The notes under the pieces are model-generated. The model saw nothing but the letters and a program-made list of their open reading frames with translations, did no database searches and was not told where the DNA came from. Shown one piece after another: positions 23,717 through 32,784 of a stretch of DNA of 64,000 bases. The first letter of the stretch is position 1. Each line of letters starts with the position of its first letter. The stretch comes from Luteimonas abyssi (GTDB lineage Bacteria; Pseudomonadota; Gammaproteobacteria; Xanthomonadales; Xanthomonadaceae), in contig NZ_KQ759763.1 of assembly GCF_001482195.1 (NCBI RefSeq), positions 2,982,868 through 3,046,867 on the forward strand. The letters are read 5' to 3'. Both the position numbers and the translations under genes were made by a program.

Positions 23717-25339
23717 TCAGCGTGGCCGGGGCCGCCGCCGCAGGTCGCGCAGCAGCTCGCGCGCCGCGTTGCGCCCCGGCAGGCCGGTCACGCCACCGCC
23801 GGGATGGGTGCCGGCGCCGCACAGGTACAGGCCGGGGATCGCCCCCCGGTAATCCGCCTGCCCCAGCAACGGGCGTGCCGAGAACAGCTGATCCAGACCG
23901 AGCGCGCCATGGAAGATGTCGCCACCGACCAGGCCGAAGGTGCGCTCCAGGTCCAGCGGCGACAGCGCGCCGTAACCCAGCACGCTGCGGCGGAAGTTGG
24001 GCGCCGCCCGGTCCACGGTGTCGATCATCAACGCGGCCACGGTGTCGCGGTGCGCATCCCAGCCGCCGTCGACCTCGGGATGGACGTGCTGGCAGAACAG
24101 GCTGGCCACGTGTTGTCCGGCCGGCGCGAGGCTGTCGTCGAGCGTGGACGAGATCACCAGCTCCACCACCGGCTCGCGCGCCCAGCCGGGGTTGTGCGCC
24201 TTCGAGCGCGCGTCGAAGTAGGCGCGCTCGAAGTAGCCCAGCGACGGCCCGATCAGGATGCCGCTCTGGTGGTGCGGCTGCAACGCGGTCCCCGGCGCGC
24301 AGGCGAAATCGGGCAATTCCGACAGCGCCACGTTCATCCGGAACGTGCCCGAGCCGCAGCGATAGGCGTCGATGCGCTGGGCGGTGTCGGCATCGAGTGC
24401 GCTGCGCGGGACCAGGCGCTGGTACAGCAGTTTCGGATTGACGTTGGCGACCACCGCGCGGCGGGCGTGCAGCACGCGGCCGTCGGCGAGGGTCACGCCC
24501 CGTGCGCGGCCGTCGGCGACCTGCACCTCGGCGACCTCGGCGTCGACGTCGATGCGCACGCCGCGCGCTTCGCATTCGCGCGCCATCGCCTGGGTGATCG
24601 CGCCCATGCCGCCGATCGCGTGGCCCCAGGCACCGGGCGTGCCGTTGACCTCGCCGAACACGTGATGCAGCAGCACGTAGGCCGAGCCCGGCGTGTACGG
24701 GCTGGCGAAGTTGCCGACGATCGAGTCCCAGCCCAGTGCCGCCTTCAGCGGCTCGCCCTCGAACCAGCTGTCGAGCAGGTCGCCGGCGGACTTGGTGAAC
24801 AGCGCGAGCAGGTCGCGCCGGGTCGCGAGGTCGAGTCCGCGCAACTGCCGCGCGATCTCCCACGACGCCAGCCAGTCGGCCACCGACAGGCCCTCGCCCA
24901 GGTTGGGCGGGGTACGGCGCATCAACTGGCGCAGCACCACGACCACGCGATCGAGCATGGCCGTGTAGGCCTGCAGGCGCTCGACATCGCGCGGAGCGAA
25001 GCGTGCGACCTCGGCGGCGGTGTGCGCGCCGCCGAGCCGGAACGCGTCGCCGTCGGGCAGCGGCAGGAAGTTGGCGAACGGGCGCTCCACCACGCGCAGG
25101 CCGTGATGGGCCAGCCGCAGGTCGGCGATCACCCCCGGATCCAGCAGGCTGACGGTGTAGCTGCAGGTGGAATTGCGGAATCCCGGGTGGAACGCTTCGG
25201 TGACGGCGGCGCCGCCGACGATCCCCCGCCGCTCCAGCACGCGCACGTCGAGCCCGGTCGCGGCCAGATACGCCGCGCAGACCAGGCCGTTGTGGCCGCC
25301 GCCGACGATCAGCACATCGTGGACGGCGTCCGCCTTCAT
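23717..25339 (-). CDS. FAD-dependent CrtI/PYROXD2-like oxidoreductase
   Basis: 540 residues from the ATG at 25339, which overlaps the TGA of the upstream gene (ATGA). The N-terminal Rossmann motif DVLIVGGGHNGLVCAAYLA binds FAD; GGAAVTEAFHPGF follows, and the C-terminal GLYLCGAGTHPGGGVTGLPGRNAA is the FAD-binding closure of the phytoene-desaturase/PYROXD2 group. FGHAIGGMGAITQAMA-like text (GHAIGGMGAITQAM) is typical of the PYROXD2 branch rather than true carotenoid desaturases. Substrate unknown. No crtB or crtE is nearby. Coupling to a MurG-like glycosyltransferase is unusual. Confidence 0.82.
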   Translation of the reverse strand: MKADAVHDVLIVGGGHNGLVCAAYLAATGLDVRVLERRGIVGGAAVTEAFHPGFRNSTCSYTVSLLDPGVIADLRLAHHGLRVVERPFANFLPLPDGDAFRLGGAHTAAEVARFAPRDVERLQAYTAMLDRVVVVLRQLMRRTPPNLGEGLSVADWLASWEIARQLRGLDLATRRDLLALFTKSAGDLLDSWFEGEPLKAALGWDSIVGNFASPYTPGSAYVLLHHVFGEVNGTPGAWGHAIGGMGAITQAMARECEARGVRIDVDAEVAEVQVADGRARGVTLADGRVLHARRAVVANVNPKLLYQRLVPRSALDADTAQRIDAYRCGSGTFRMNVALSELPDFACAPGTALQPHHQSGILIGPSLGYFERAYFDARSKAHNPGWAREPVVELVISSTLDDSLAPAGQHVASLFCQHVHPEVDGGWDAHRDTVAALMIDTVDRAAPNFRRSVLGYGALSPLDLERTFGLVGGDIFHGALGLDQLFSARPLLGQADYRGAIPGLYLCGAGTHPGGGVTGLPGRNAARELLRDLRRRPRPR

Positions 25340-26463
25340 GCGCGCGGACGCCCGTGTTCGATCAACTGCAACACCGCGTCGGCCAGCCGCGCGGCGGCGT
25401 CGGGCCGGCCGGCCGCGGCGGCACGGGCCGCGGCGGCCGGCAGCGCATCCGGCGAGGCGAACAGCGCGTGCAGCCGCGCGGCGAGCGTACCGGCGTCGAG
25501 CTCGGCCTCCGGCATGCACCAGCCCGCGCCCAGCGCTTCCAGCGTGCGCGCATTGCGCAGTTGCTCGTCGGCGGAGCCGCCCTGCGGGATCGGCACGAAC
25601 AGCGCAGGGCGGCCGATCGCCAGCAGATCGGCGATGGTGGTGGCGCCGGCCCGGGTGATCACCAGATGCGCGGTCTGCAGACGTGCGCCCATGTCCTCGA
25701 AGAACGGCTGCACATCGGCGCGGATGCCGTCGGCGGCGAGCGTGGCGGCGATGGCGCCGGCGTCGTCGCCGCGCACCTGCAGCGACACCCGCAGGCGCGC
25801 ACGCAACGCGGCCGGCAGTTCACGCAGCGCCGCCGGCACGACCCGACCGAACACCGCCGCGCTCTGGCTGCCGCCGACCACCAGCAGGTGCAGGGGTGCG
25901 GCGTCGCCGGCATCGGCGCCGCCTGCGGCGAAGTCCGGATACGGCGCACGCGCATCGAGAATGGCGCGGCGCACCGGATTGCCGGTCTCGACCACGCGGT
26001 CGGCGGACAGGCCCGCCACACCGCCGGTGTCGGCGAACGACGTGGCCACGCCCGCGGCGAAGCGCAGCAACTGGCGGTTGGCCAGCGACAGCCGCGCGCC
26101 CTGTTCGTGCAGCAACAACGGCAGGCCGCAGGCGCGCGCACCCAGGGCCGGAGCGAAACTCGGATAGCCGCCGAAGCCCACCATCGCCCGCGCGCCACGC
26201 TGGCGTAGATCGCCCCGCGCACGCCAGGCCGAGCGCAGGATGGTGCCCGCCGCGGCCAGCTTGCCCCCCACGCCACCGGCCAGGCTGCGCGCCGGGAGCA
26301 CGACGTACGGCAAGCCTTCGAGCGCATGCGCGTAACGCGCGCCGCGGTCGTCGGTGTAGATGACGGCGGCATGGCCGCGTGCGACCAGCTCGCGCGCGAG
26401 CGCTTCGGCCGGGAACAGGTGTCCGCCGGTCCCACCGGCGGCCAGGGCGATGACGTGATTCAA
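25336..26463 (-). CDS. murG: MurG-like UDP-GlcNAc glycosyltransferase, atypical
   Basis: 375 residues with the GT-B architecture of MurG: G-loop 1 ALAAGGTGGHLFPAEALA, loop 2 ARAMVGFGGYPSFAPA, LVVGGSQSAAVFG, and VITRAGATTIADLLAIGRPALFVPIP with the sugar-nucleotide contacts, then DEQLRNA. Two departures from standard MurG: the strongly conserved HEQN is HEQG, and GGSQGA is GGSQSA. It is outside any division/cell-wall cluster and overlaps an oxidoreductase gene. It may therefore be a paralogue acting on another lipid-linked acceptor rather than the essential MurG. Whether another murG exists cannot be seen here. Confidence 0.75.
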   Translation of the reverse strand: MNHVIALAAGGTGGHLFPAEALARELVARGHAAVIYTDDRGARYAHALEGLPYVVLPARSLAGGVGGKLAAAGTILRSAWRARGDLRQRGARAMVGFGGYPSFAPALGARACGLPLLLHEQGARLSLANRQLLRFAAGVATSFADTGGVAGLSADRVVETGNPVRRAILDARAPYPDFAAGGADAGDAAPLHLLVVGGSQSAAVFGRVVPAALRELPAALRARLRVSLQVRGDDAGAIAATLAADGIRADVQPFFEDMGARLQTAHLVITRAGATTIADLLAIGRPALFVPIPQGGSADEQLRNARTLEALGAGWCMPEAELDAGTLAARLHALFASPDALPAAAARAAAAGRPDAAARLADAVLQLIEHGRPRA

Positions 26464-26565
26464 GGGCGGCTGTCGCGTGTTGCGGGGGATCGGCGACTAT
26501 AAGCGTGATCGTCCTGCGACTGCCCACCGTACGGCGCCACGCAGGGGCCGTTACACGTCTATCCG

Positions 26566-29169
26566 TCAGCGCGGCGACAGCAGCGGCGGGCGCGATTCGT
26601 ACCAGTCGCGGGCGCCGATCAGGTGCAGGTCGCGCTCGTTGTCGCGCAGTTCCGCGCCGACGCCCAGCACGCCCCAGCGCGCGTAGAGATCCCCGCGCGG
26701 CTGCCCGCCGGCGACCTTCAGCCGCGCGTGCAGGTCCACGCGATCGTTGCTGGCCTGCAGCCCGTCGACGATGAAGGTCTCGCCCTCCACACGGGTCCGC
26801 GCCGTCGCGTCCACTTCGCCCGAGTCGACGATGCGACCGATCCAGCGCGGGAATGCCGTGCGCTCGGCGAACAGCGACAGCAGCAGGCTGGCGTCCTTCA
26901 TCCGCAGGCGGACATCGCTGTCGACCACGAACGGCTCCCGCCAGGTCAGGCGCGCGCCGCCCAGATCCATGTGCGCCCACCACGGCGCGTCGTTGGCGCC
27001 GGCCAGGCGCACGTCGCGCAGCTGCAGTTGCAGCGGCTCGACCAGGTAGTCGCGCTGGCCGCCGCGCACCCGCCGGATCGCCCCGTTGACCGACAGATCG
27101 CCCTGCAGTTCGGACACGCCGACGCGGATCCCCGCACCCTGGCCGGACAGTTGCAGGTCGCCTTCGACCACCTCGCCCTGCGGATCGATGCGCAGGTCGC
27201 CACCGAGCGTGCCCGACCCGCCGAGCAGGCGCAGGCTGTCTCCCGGCAGATAGCGGTTGTAGACGCGCAGATCGGGAATGCGCGCATCGGAGAACAGCAG
27301 ATGCGCCTGCAGGGTGTCGCGGAACTCGGCGAGCGCTCCTTCGGCCTCCAGGTCGAGGCGCAGGTCGCGGCCCTGCACGTACGACGCATCCGGATCGTCC
27401 TGGGCGGCGACCTCGAACCGCTCGGCGACGATGCGCGCGTGCGTGCGACGCACGTCGCCGTCCTGGTCGACCCGGGCCTCGACGTGCGCCTCGCCCGAGA
27501 ACACGCTGTCGAACACATCGGCGAACAGCCTGGCCTCGCGGATCGCCGCCGTGCTGCCGGGCGCGAGCTCGCCGGCCTCGACGGTCAGGTCCGCAGTCAC
27601 GTCGGCCTCGCCCTCCAGGCGCAACCAGCCCTGTGCCGGCAGCAACGGATTGATCCAGCGCAGGCTGCCGAATCGCCAGGCGAAGGCGACCCGCCCGGTC
27701 AGCGTGTCCAGCCAGCGCCGCGCTTCGTCGCCGTCCAGGTGGCGATGCGCGGTGCGCAGGTCGGCATCGAGAAAGGCGGGATGTCCGCTCGTCTGCGGCA
27801 AGCGCGCACGCGCGTGGACACCGTTCTCCTCGACGTCGACATCCAGACGCAGCGGCAGGCGATCGGGGGCGGCGGCGTCGCCGACCGTCTCGATCCGGGT
27901 CTGCAGGCGCACGTGCCCGTCGGGCTGCAGCTCGCCGCGGACCACGGCGAGATCGACATCGAGCCGACCCGGCGTCGCGCCCGGCTGCCAGTCGATGCGG
28001 CCGTCGGCGTGCTCGACCAGTTGCAGGCCCGGCACCTCGCCACCCACCTGCAGGCGGGCGTCGGTGATGCCGACCTTGTGCCGGCCCCGCACCTCCCGCG
28101 GCAGATGCGGCGGCAAGGCGAGAGTGAACTGGATCCGGCCGTTCTCGAACACGTCCAGATCGCCGTGGCGGACATGCGCCAGCGGCATGTCCAGCCGCGA
28201 CGGGAAGATCTCGAGCGTGCCGCCGGCGAACGTCTTGGAGAACCCGAACTCGGCGCTGCCGCCCCCCTCGAAGCGCCAGTCGTCGAACTGCAGCAGCGCG
28301 AGCGTGCCGGTGTGGATGCGGTCCATCCGCAGGCTCCACGGACTGCGCGTGCGGGGACGGTCCTGTCCGTCGTCGCCCCTGGACCGCGACGCCTCGTCGG
28401 ACCCTTCGGCCTCGCGTCGGTCGTGCCGATCGTCGGTGTCGGCATCCGCGTTCCCGCCCGCGGCGGCGGCCGCGTCGTCGTCGCCCGCGGTCGCGGGGGC
28501 GGCGCGCCCGGGCTGCGCGTCCTGCGCGCGACCGTCGTCGTCACCCGCCGCCTGCCGCTCGGCGACCAGCGCGATCAGATCCTGCCCGGGTTGCGGACGG
28601 CCCGCACCGGCCGATGCGGCGGTGCCGGGAGAGCGGTCGGTGCCGTCGCCGCCGTCTTCATCGCGCGCGCGTTCGGCATCGCGATCCGCACCGGGACCGG
28701 CCTGCCCGTCGTCGGCCCCGGCGCCCGGCCGCCCGGCTTCGAGGGCATCGGCCTCGTCGTCGTCCAACCGACGCGAGCGGTCGGTGATCAGCGAGACGTT
28801 CTCGCCCCAGGTGCTGGCGATGCGCACCTCCTTGCGCAGCAGTGGCAGCACCTGGATCCGTCCCGCCGCCCGGCTGGCCGACGCCTCCCAGGCGGTCGCC
28901 CGGGTGCGACCGCCCATGCGCACCTCGCGCACGTGGATGAAACCGGGCCACACGCTCACCGCCCAGCGCCATTCGGCATTGAAGCGCTCCGGGCGCTGGT
29001 TGATCACGCGTTCGCCGATGGCGGTGTTGAGAAAGACGTTGGCGGCGATCAGGTACAGCAGCCAGACCGCCAGCGCGACCGCGCCGGCGATGCGCAGCCT
29101 GCGCCGGTGGCGATGCATCCACGCACGCGCGTCGGCAGCCGGCGCGCGCGGATCCGGACGCCCGGGCAT
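26566..29169 (-). CDS. Large membrane-anchored AsmA-like/hypothetical periplasmic protein
   Basis: 867 residues from the ATG at 29169 (a GTG ten codons upstream is possible). A single N-terminal anchor (RIAGAVALAVWLLYLIAANVFLN, about 26-48) is followed by beta-rich repeats of the AsmA/TamB/DUF748 kind: FNAEWRWAVSVWPGFIHVREVRM, and many segments like LEIFPSRLDMPLAHVRHGDLDVFENG. Residues about 145-285 are a low-complexity acidic Asp/Ala/Gly/Arg insert that is probably disordered. AsmA-like proteins bridge the periplasm and move lipids. No adjacent transporter is visible. The gene precedes the MurG-like gene by 102 bp on the same strand. Confidence 0.65.
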   Translation of the reverse strand: MPGRPDPRAPAADARAWMHRHRRRLRIAGAVALAVWLLYLIAANVFLNTAIGERVINQRPERFNAEWRWAVSVWPGFIHVREVRMGGRTRATAWEASASRAAGRIQVLPLLRKEVRIASTWGENVSLITDRSRRLDDDEADALEAGRPGAGADDGQAGPGADRDAERARDEDGGDGTDRSPGTAASAGAGRPQPGQDLIALVAERQAAGDDDGRAQDAQPGRAAPATAGDDDAAAAAGGNADADTDDRHDRREAEGSDEASRSRGDDGQDRPRTRSPWSLRMDRIHTGTLALLQFDDWRFEGGGSAEFGFSKTFAGGTLEIFPSRLDMPLAHVRHGDLDVFENGRIQFTLALPPHLPREVRGRHKVGITDARLQVGGEVPGLQLVEHADGRIDWQPGATPGRLDVDLAVVRGELQPDGHVRLQTRIETVGDAAAPDRLPLRLDVDVEENGVHARARLPQTSGHPAFLDADLRTAHRHLDGDEARRWLDTLTGRVAFAWRFGSLRWINPLLPAQGWLRLEGEADVTADLTVEAGELAPGSTAAIREARLFADVFDSVFSGEAHVEARVDQDGDVRRTHARIVAERFEVAAQDDPDASYVQGRDLRLDLEAEGALAEFRDTLQAHLLFSDARIPDLRVYNRYLPGDSLRLLGGSGTLGGDLRIDPQGEVVEGDLQLSGQGAGIRVGVSELQGDLSVNGAIRRVRGGQRDYLVEPLQLQLRDVRLAGANDAPWWAHMDLGGARLTWREPFVVDSDVRLRMKDASLLLSLFAERTAFPRWIGRIVDSGEVDATARTRVEGETFIVDGLQASNDRVDLHARLKVAGGQPRGDLYARWGVLGVGAELRDNERDLHLIGARDWYESRPPLLSPR

Positions 29170-29444
29170 CAGCCCACGGCCCCGCGCAGCCCGTCCCACA
29201 GGACGACACCGCGACGTGCGCCACGGGTGGATGCGAGCGATGCGGTCATGGCGGAGAGCGGCCCGGACGAAGAATGCCTGCGTACGCTAGCCGCCGCCGC
29301 GGACACCGGCGTGAAGGCACGCGCCCGCCGGCTCGGCACCGGGAGAGATCGCGTGGACGTCGCGGCGCGGCCCGTCGGGGGGCACCGAAAGAATCGAAGC
29401 CACACCGATGCACGTCGCCGTCGGCCCTGCAGCCGGACGCGCGG

Positions 29445-29480
29445 GCAAAAAAGAACCCCGCCTCGCGGCGGGGTTCTTCG
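29445..29480 (-). terminator. groEL intrinsic terminator
   Basis: AAGAACCCCGCC pairs with GGCGGGGTTCTT (12 bp) followed by six T on the minus strand, 30 bp past the groEL stop. Confidence 0.9.
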
Positions 29481-29507
29481 TGGAGCGGAACAGCGGATGG
29501 AGCGGGA

Positions 29508-31206
<1,699 letters not shown>

Positions 31207-31309
31207 GCGGAACGACAGCGGCGTCGGGCGGAGGCGGGACGGGGAGCGCGGAGCGCCCTCACCTGGTCCGGTCTCCGGCGGCCGGCGCCGGCCGCGGCAT
31301 CGGGCTGGA

Positions 31310-31600
31310 TCAGCCGATCACCGCGAAGATGTCGTCTTCCTTCACCACCAGGTAGTCGGTACCGTCGAACTTGACCTCGGTCCCGCTGTACTTGCCGAAC
31401 AGCACCTGGTCGCCGACCTTGACCTTCGGCGCGCGCACGCTGCCGTTGTCGAGCGCCTTGCCCTCGCCCACGGCCACGATCTCGCCCTTGATCGGCTTCT
31501 CGGTGGCGGAGTCCGGGATCACGATGCCACCGGCGGAGACCTTCTCTTCCTCGGTGCGCTTGATGACCACGCGGTCGTACAGCGGCTTGATATTGCTCAT
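31310..31600 (-). CDS. groS: Co-chaperonin GroES (Hsp10)
   Basis: 96 residues, standard length: [17 protein letters not shown] at the N-terminus, the mobile GroEL-binding loop [15 protein letters not shown], and the C-terminal [28 protein letters not shown] lies 5-6 nt before the ATG. It caps the GroEL chamber. The promoter 40-70 bp upstream is overlapped by a CIRCE operator. Confidence 0.99.
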   Translation of the reverse strand: MSNIKPLYDRVVIKRTEEEKVSAGGIVIPDSATEKPIKGEIVAVGEGKALDNGSVRAPKVKVGDQVLFGKYSGTEVKFDGTDYLVVKEDDIFAVIG

Positions 31601-31643
31601 GAGAACCCTCTTAAGTAATTGATTGGGTTGAAAATGTGGGGCG

Positions 31644-31673
31644 ATCTTAGCACTCGCCTATCGAGAGTGCCAA
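31644..31673 (-). promoter_or_regulatory. groESL promoter with overlapping CIRCE operator
   Basis: CIRCE occupies 31647-31673: TTAGCACTC - 9 bp - GAGTGCCAA, one mismatch in the second arm from the consensus GAGTGCTAA. On the minus strand the same bases provide -35 TTGGCA (31673-31668) and -10 TAAGAT (31649-31644) with 18-bp spacing, so HrcA bound to CIRCE would block RNA polymerase. hrcA itself is not in the window. Confidence 0.93.
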
Positions 31674-31684
31674 GGCGCGGGCGG

Positions 31685-31704
31685 CAAAAACCCCGTCACC
31701 GGGG
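31685..31704 (-). terminator. Intrinsic terminator downstream of the lipid A deacylase-like gene
   Basis: CCCCG-gtga-CGGGG on the minus strand followed by TTTTT. It sits between the acyl hydrolase gene (ending 31828) and the groESL promoter and would insulate the latter. Confidence 0.7.
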
Positions 31705-31827
31705 ATGTCGATCAGATGGGCGCGCCCACGGCGCTTTCAAGGGCTGCAACGGTGCCCCGGCGCGAAAAAGTTCTTCGACCGGTGCAGCGGTGCGCGGCGT
31801 CGACGCGACGCCGCGCCGCCGGGTCGA

Positions 31828-32328
31828 TCAGAAGCGCCAGGCGGCGACGAGCATGGTCTCGCCGTCGTTGGGCTGGTGGATGCTGGCGTTGGAGATGTGG
31901 CGCGCGAGCAACGAGAACCGGTCCCAGCGCCAGCCGGCGGTGCTGATGAACTGCGGATCGCCCGACAGCGCGTCGGTATGGCCGCTCTGCGCGCCGACGC
32001 CGAAGCCGAGGGTCAGGCCGTTGTCGGTGCGCTCGTAGCGCATGCCCACGTGGCCCACGGTGACGTCGTCGGCAAGGTCGTAGCGGGTGTCGTCGCGACC
32101 ACGTACGTGGAGCACGCCAATCTCCCAGCGCAGCGTGGCGTTGGTGATCGGGCGGAAGGTGGGCATCCAGGCGGCGGCGATCACCGCGGTGCTCTCGTTG
32201 TCGCGGGTCCACGAGGGGCCGGCACTGAGTTCGAACTGCGACTGCGCGACGGCAGGCAGGCTGAAACCGGCGGCGAACAGGGCGGCCGCCATGGCCAGGG
32301 AACGGGAGGGGGACATGGTCTCGGGCAT
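31828..32328 (-). CDS. pagL: PagL-like lipid A 3-O-deacylase (acyloxyacyl hydrolase family)
   Basis: 166 residues. A signal peptide (SLAMAAALFAAGFSLPAVAQ) precedes an outer-membrane beta-barrel of about 140 residues with alternating strands ending in the terminal aromatic Phe (VAAWRF). The signature LLARHISNASIHQPNDGE gives His144, Ser146 and Glu157, matching the His-Ser-Glu triad of PagL, which removes the 3-O acyl chain from lipid A. ATG 32328 and 32316 are both possible. A TACAAT -10 box lies at 32355-32350. The family call is fairly secure; activity is inferred. Confidence 0.8.
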   Translation of the reverse strand: MPETMSPSRSLAMAAALFAAGFSLPAVAQSQFELSAGPSWTRDNESTAVIAAAWMPTFRPITNATLRWEIGVLHVRGRDDTRYDLADDVTVGHVGMRYERTDNGLTLGFGVGAQSGHTDALSGDPQFISTAGWRWDRFSLLARHISNASIHQPNDGETMLVAAWRF

Positions 32329-32454
32329 TTAATGAACTGTGGGGTGCAGATTGTAGGGCTAGACCGCCCCCAACGGGCGTGGGCGGCGCTTCAGCCCCGG
32401 ATGAACGCGCTGAGCTACCCTAGGCGGCCCCGTCGTCCGCCACCGGGTCCGCCG

Positions 32455-32784
32455 TTGTCCACGCTCCTGTGCCTGTGCACCAGCCCTGACCGCGCAAGCG
32501 CCGAACGCATCGCCGATGCGCTGGTCGACGAGCGCCTCGCCGCCTGCGTCAGCCTGCTGCCCGGCGCGACGTCGGTCTATCGCTGGGAGGGCCGCGTCGA
32601 ACGGGCCGAGGAACAGCAGTTGCTGATCAAGACCACCCACGCGCGCCTGCCCGCGCTGCGGCTGCGGGTGGTCGAACTGCATCCCTACGAGGTGCCGGAG
32701 TTGATCGCGATCGACATCGTCGACGGGCTGCCGGCGTATCTCGACTGGGTCGTGCGCGAGACCGCGCCGGGACCGGCGCCCTGA
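32455..32784 (+). CDS. cutA: CutA divalent-cation tolerance protein
   Basis: 109 residues from a TTG at 32455, which gives the usual CutA length; an ATG at 32401 adds a Pro/Arg-rich extension with no family match. Typical blocks: LCLCTSPDRASAERIADALV, LAACVSLLPGATSVYRWEGRVE, EQQLLIKT, LHPYEVPELIAIDI, YLDWV. CutA forms very stable trimers and is linked to copper tolerance, with uncertain molecular function. In many proteobacteria cutA is adjacent to dsbD, as here, where the stop and the dsbD ATG overlap (TGATG). Confidence 0.9.
   Translation: MSTLLCLCTSPDRASAERIADALVDERLAACVSLLPGATSVYRWEGRVERAEEQQLLIKTTHARLPALRLRVVELHPYEVPELIAIDIVDGLPAYLDWVVRETAPGPAP

Noticed and set aside
23717..25339. Phytoene desaturase of a carotenoid cluster
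   Set aside because: No crtB, crtE or crtY nearby, and the sequence blocks are closer to the PYROXD2 group.
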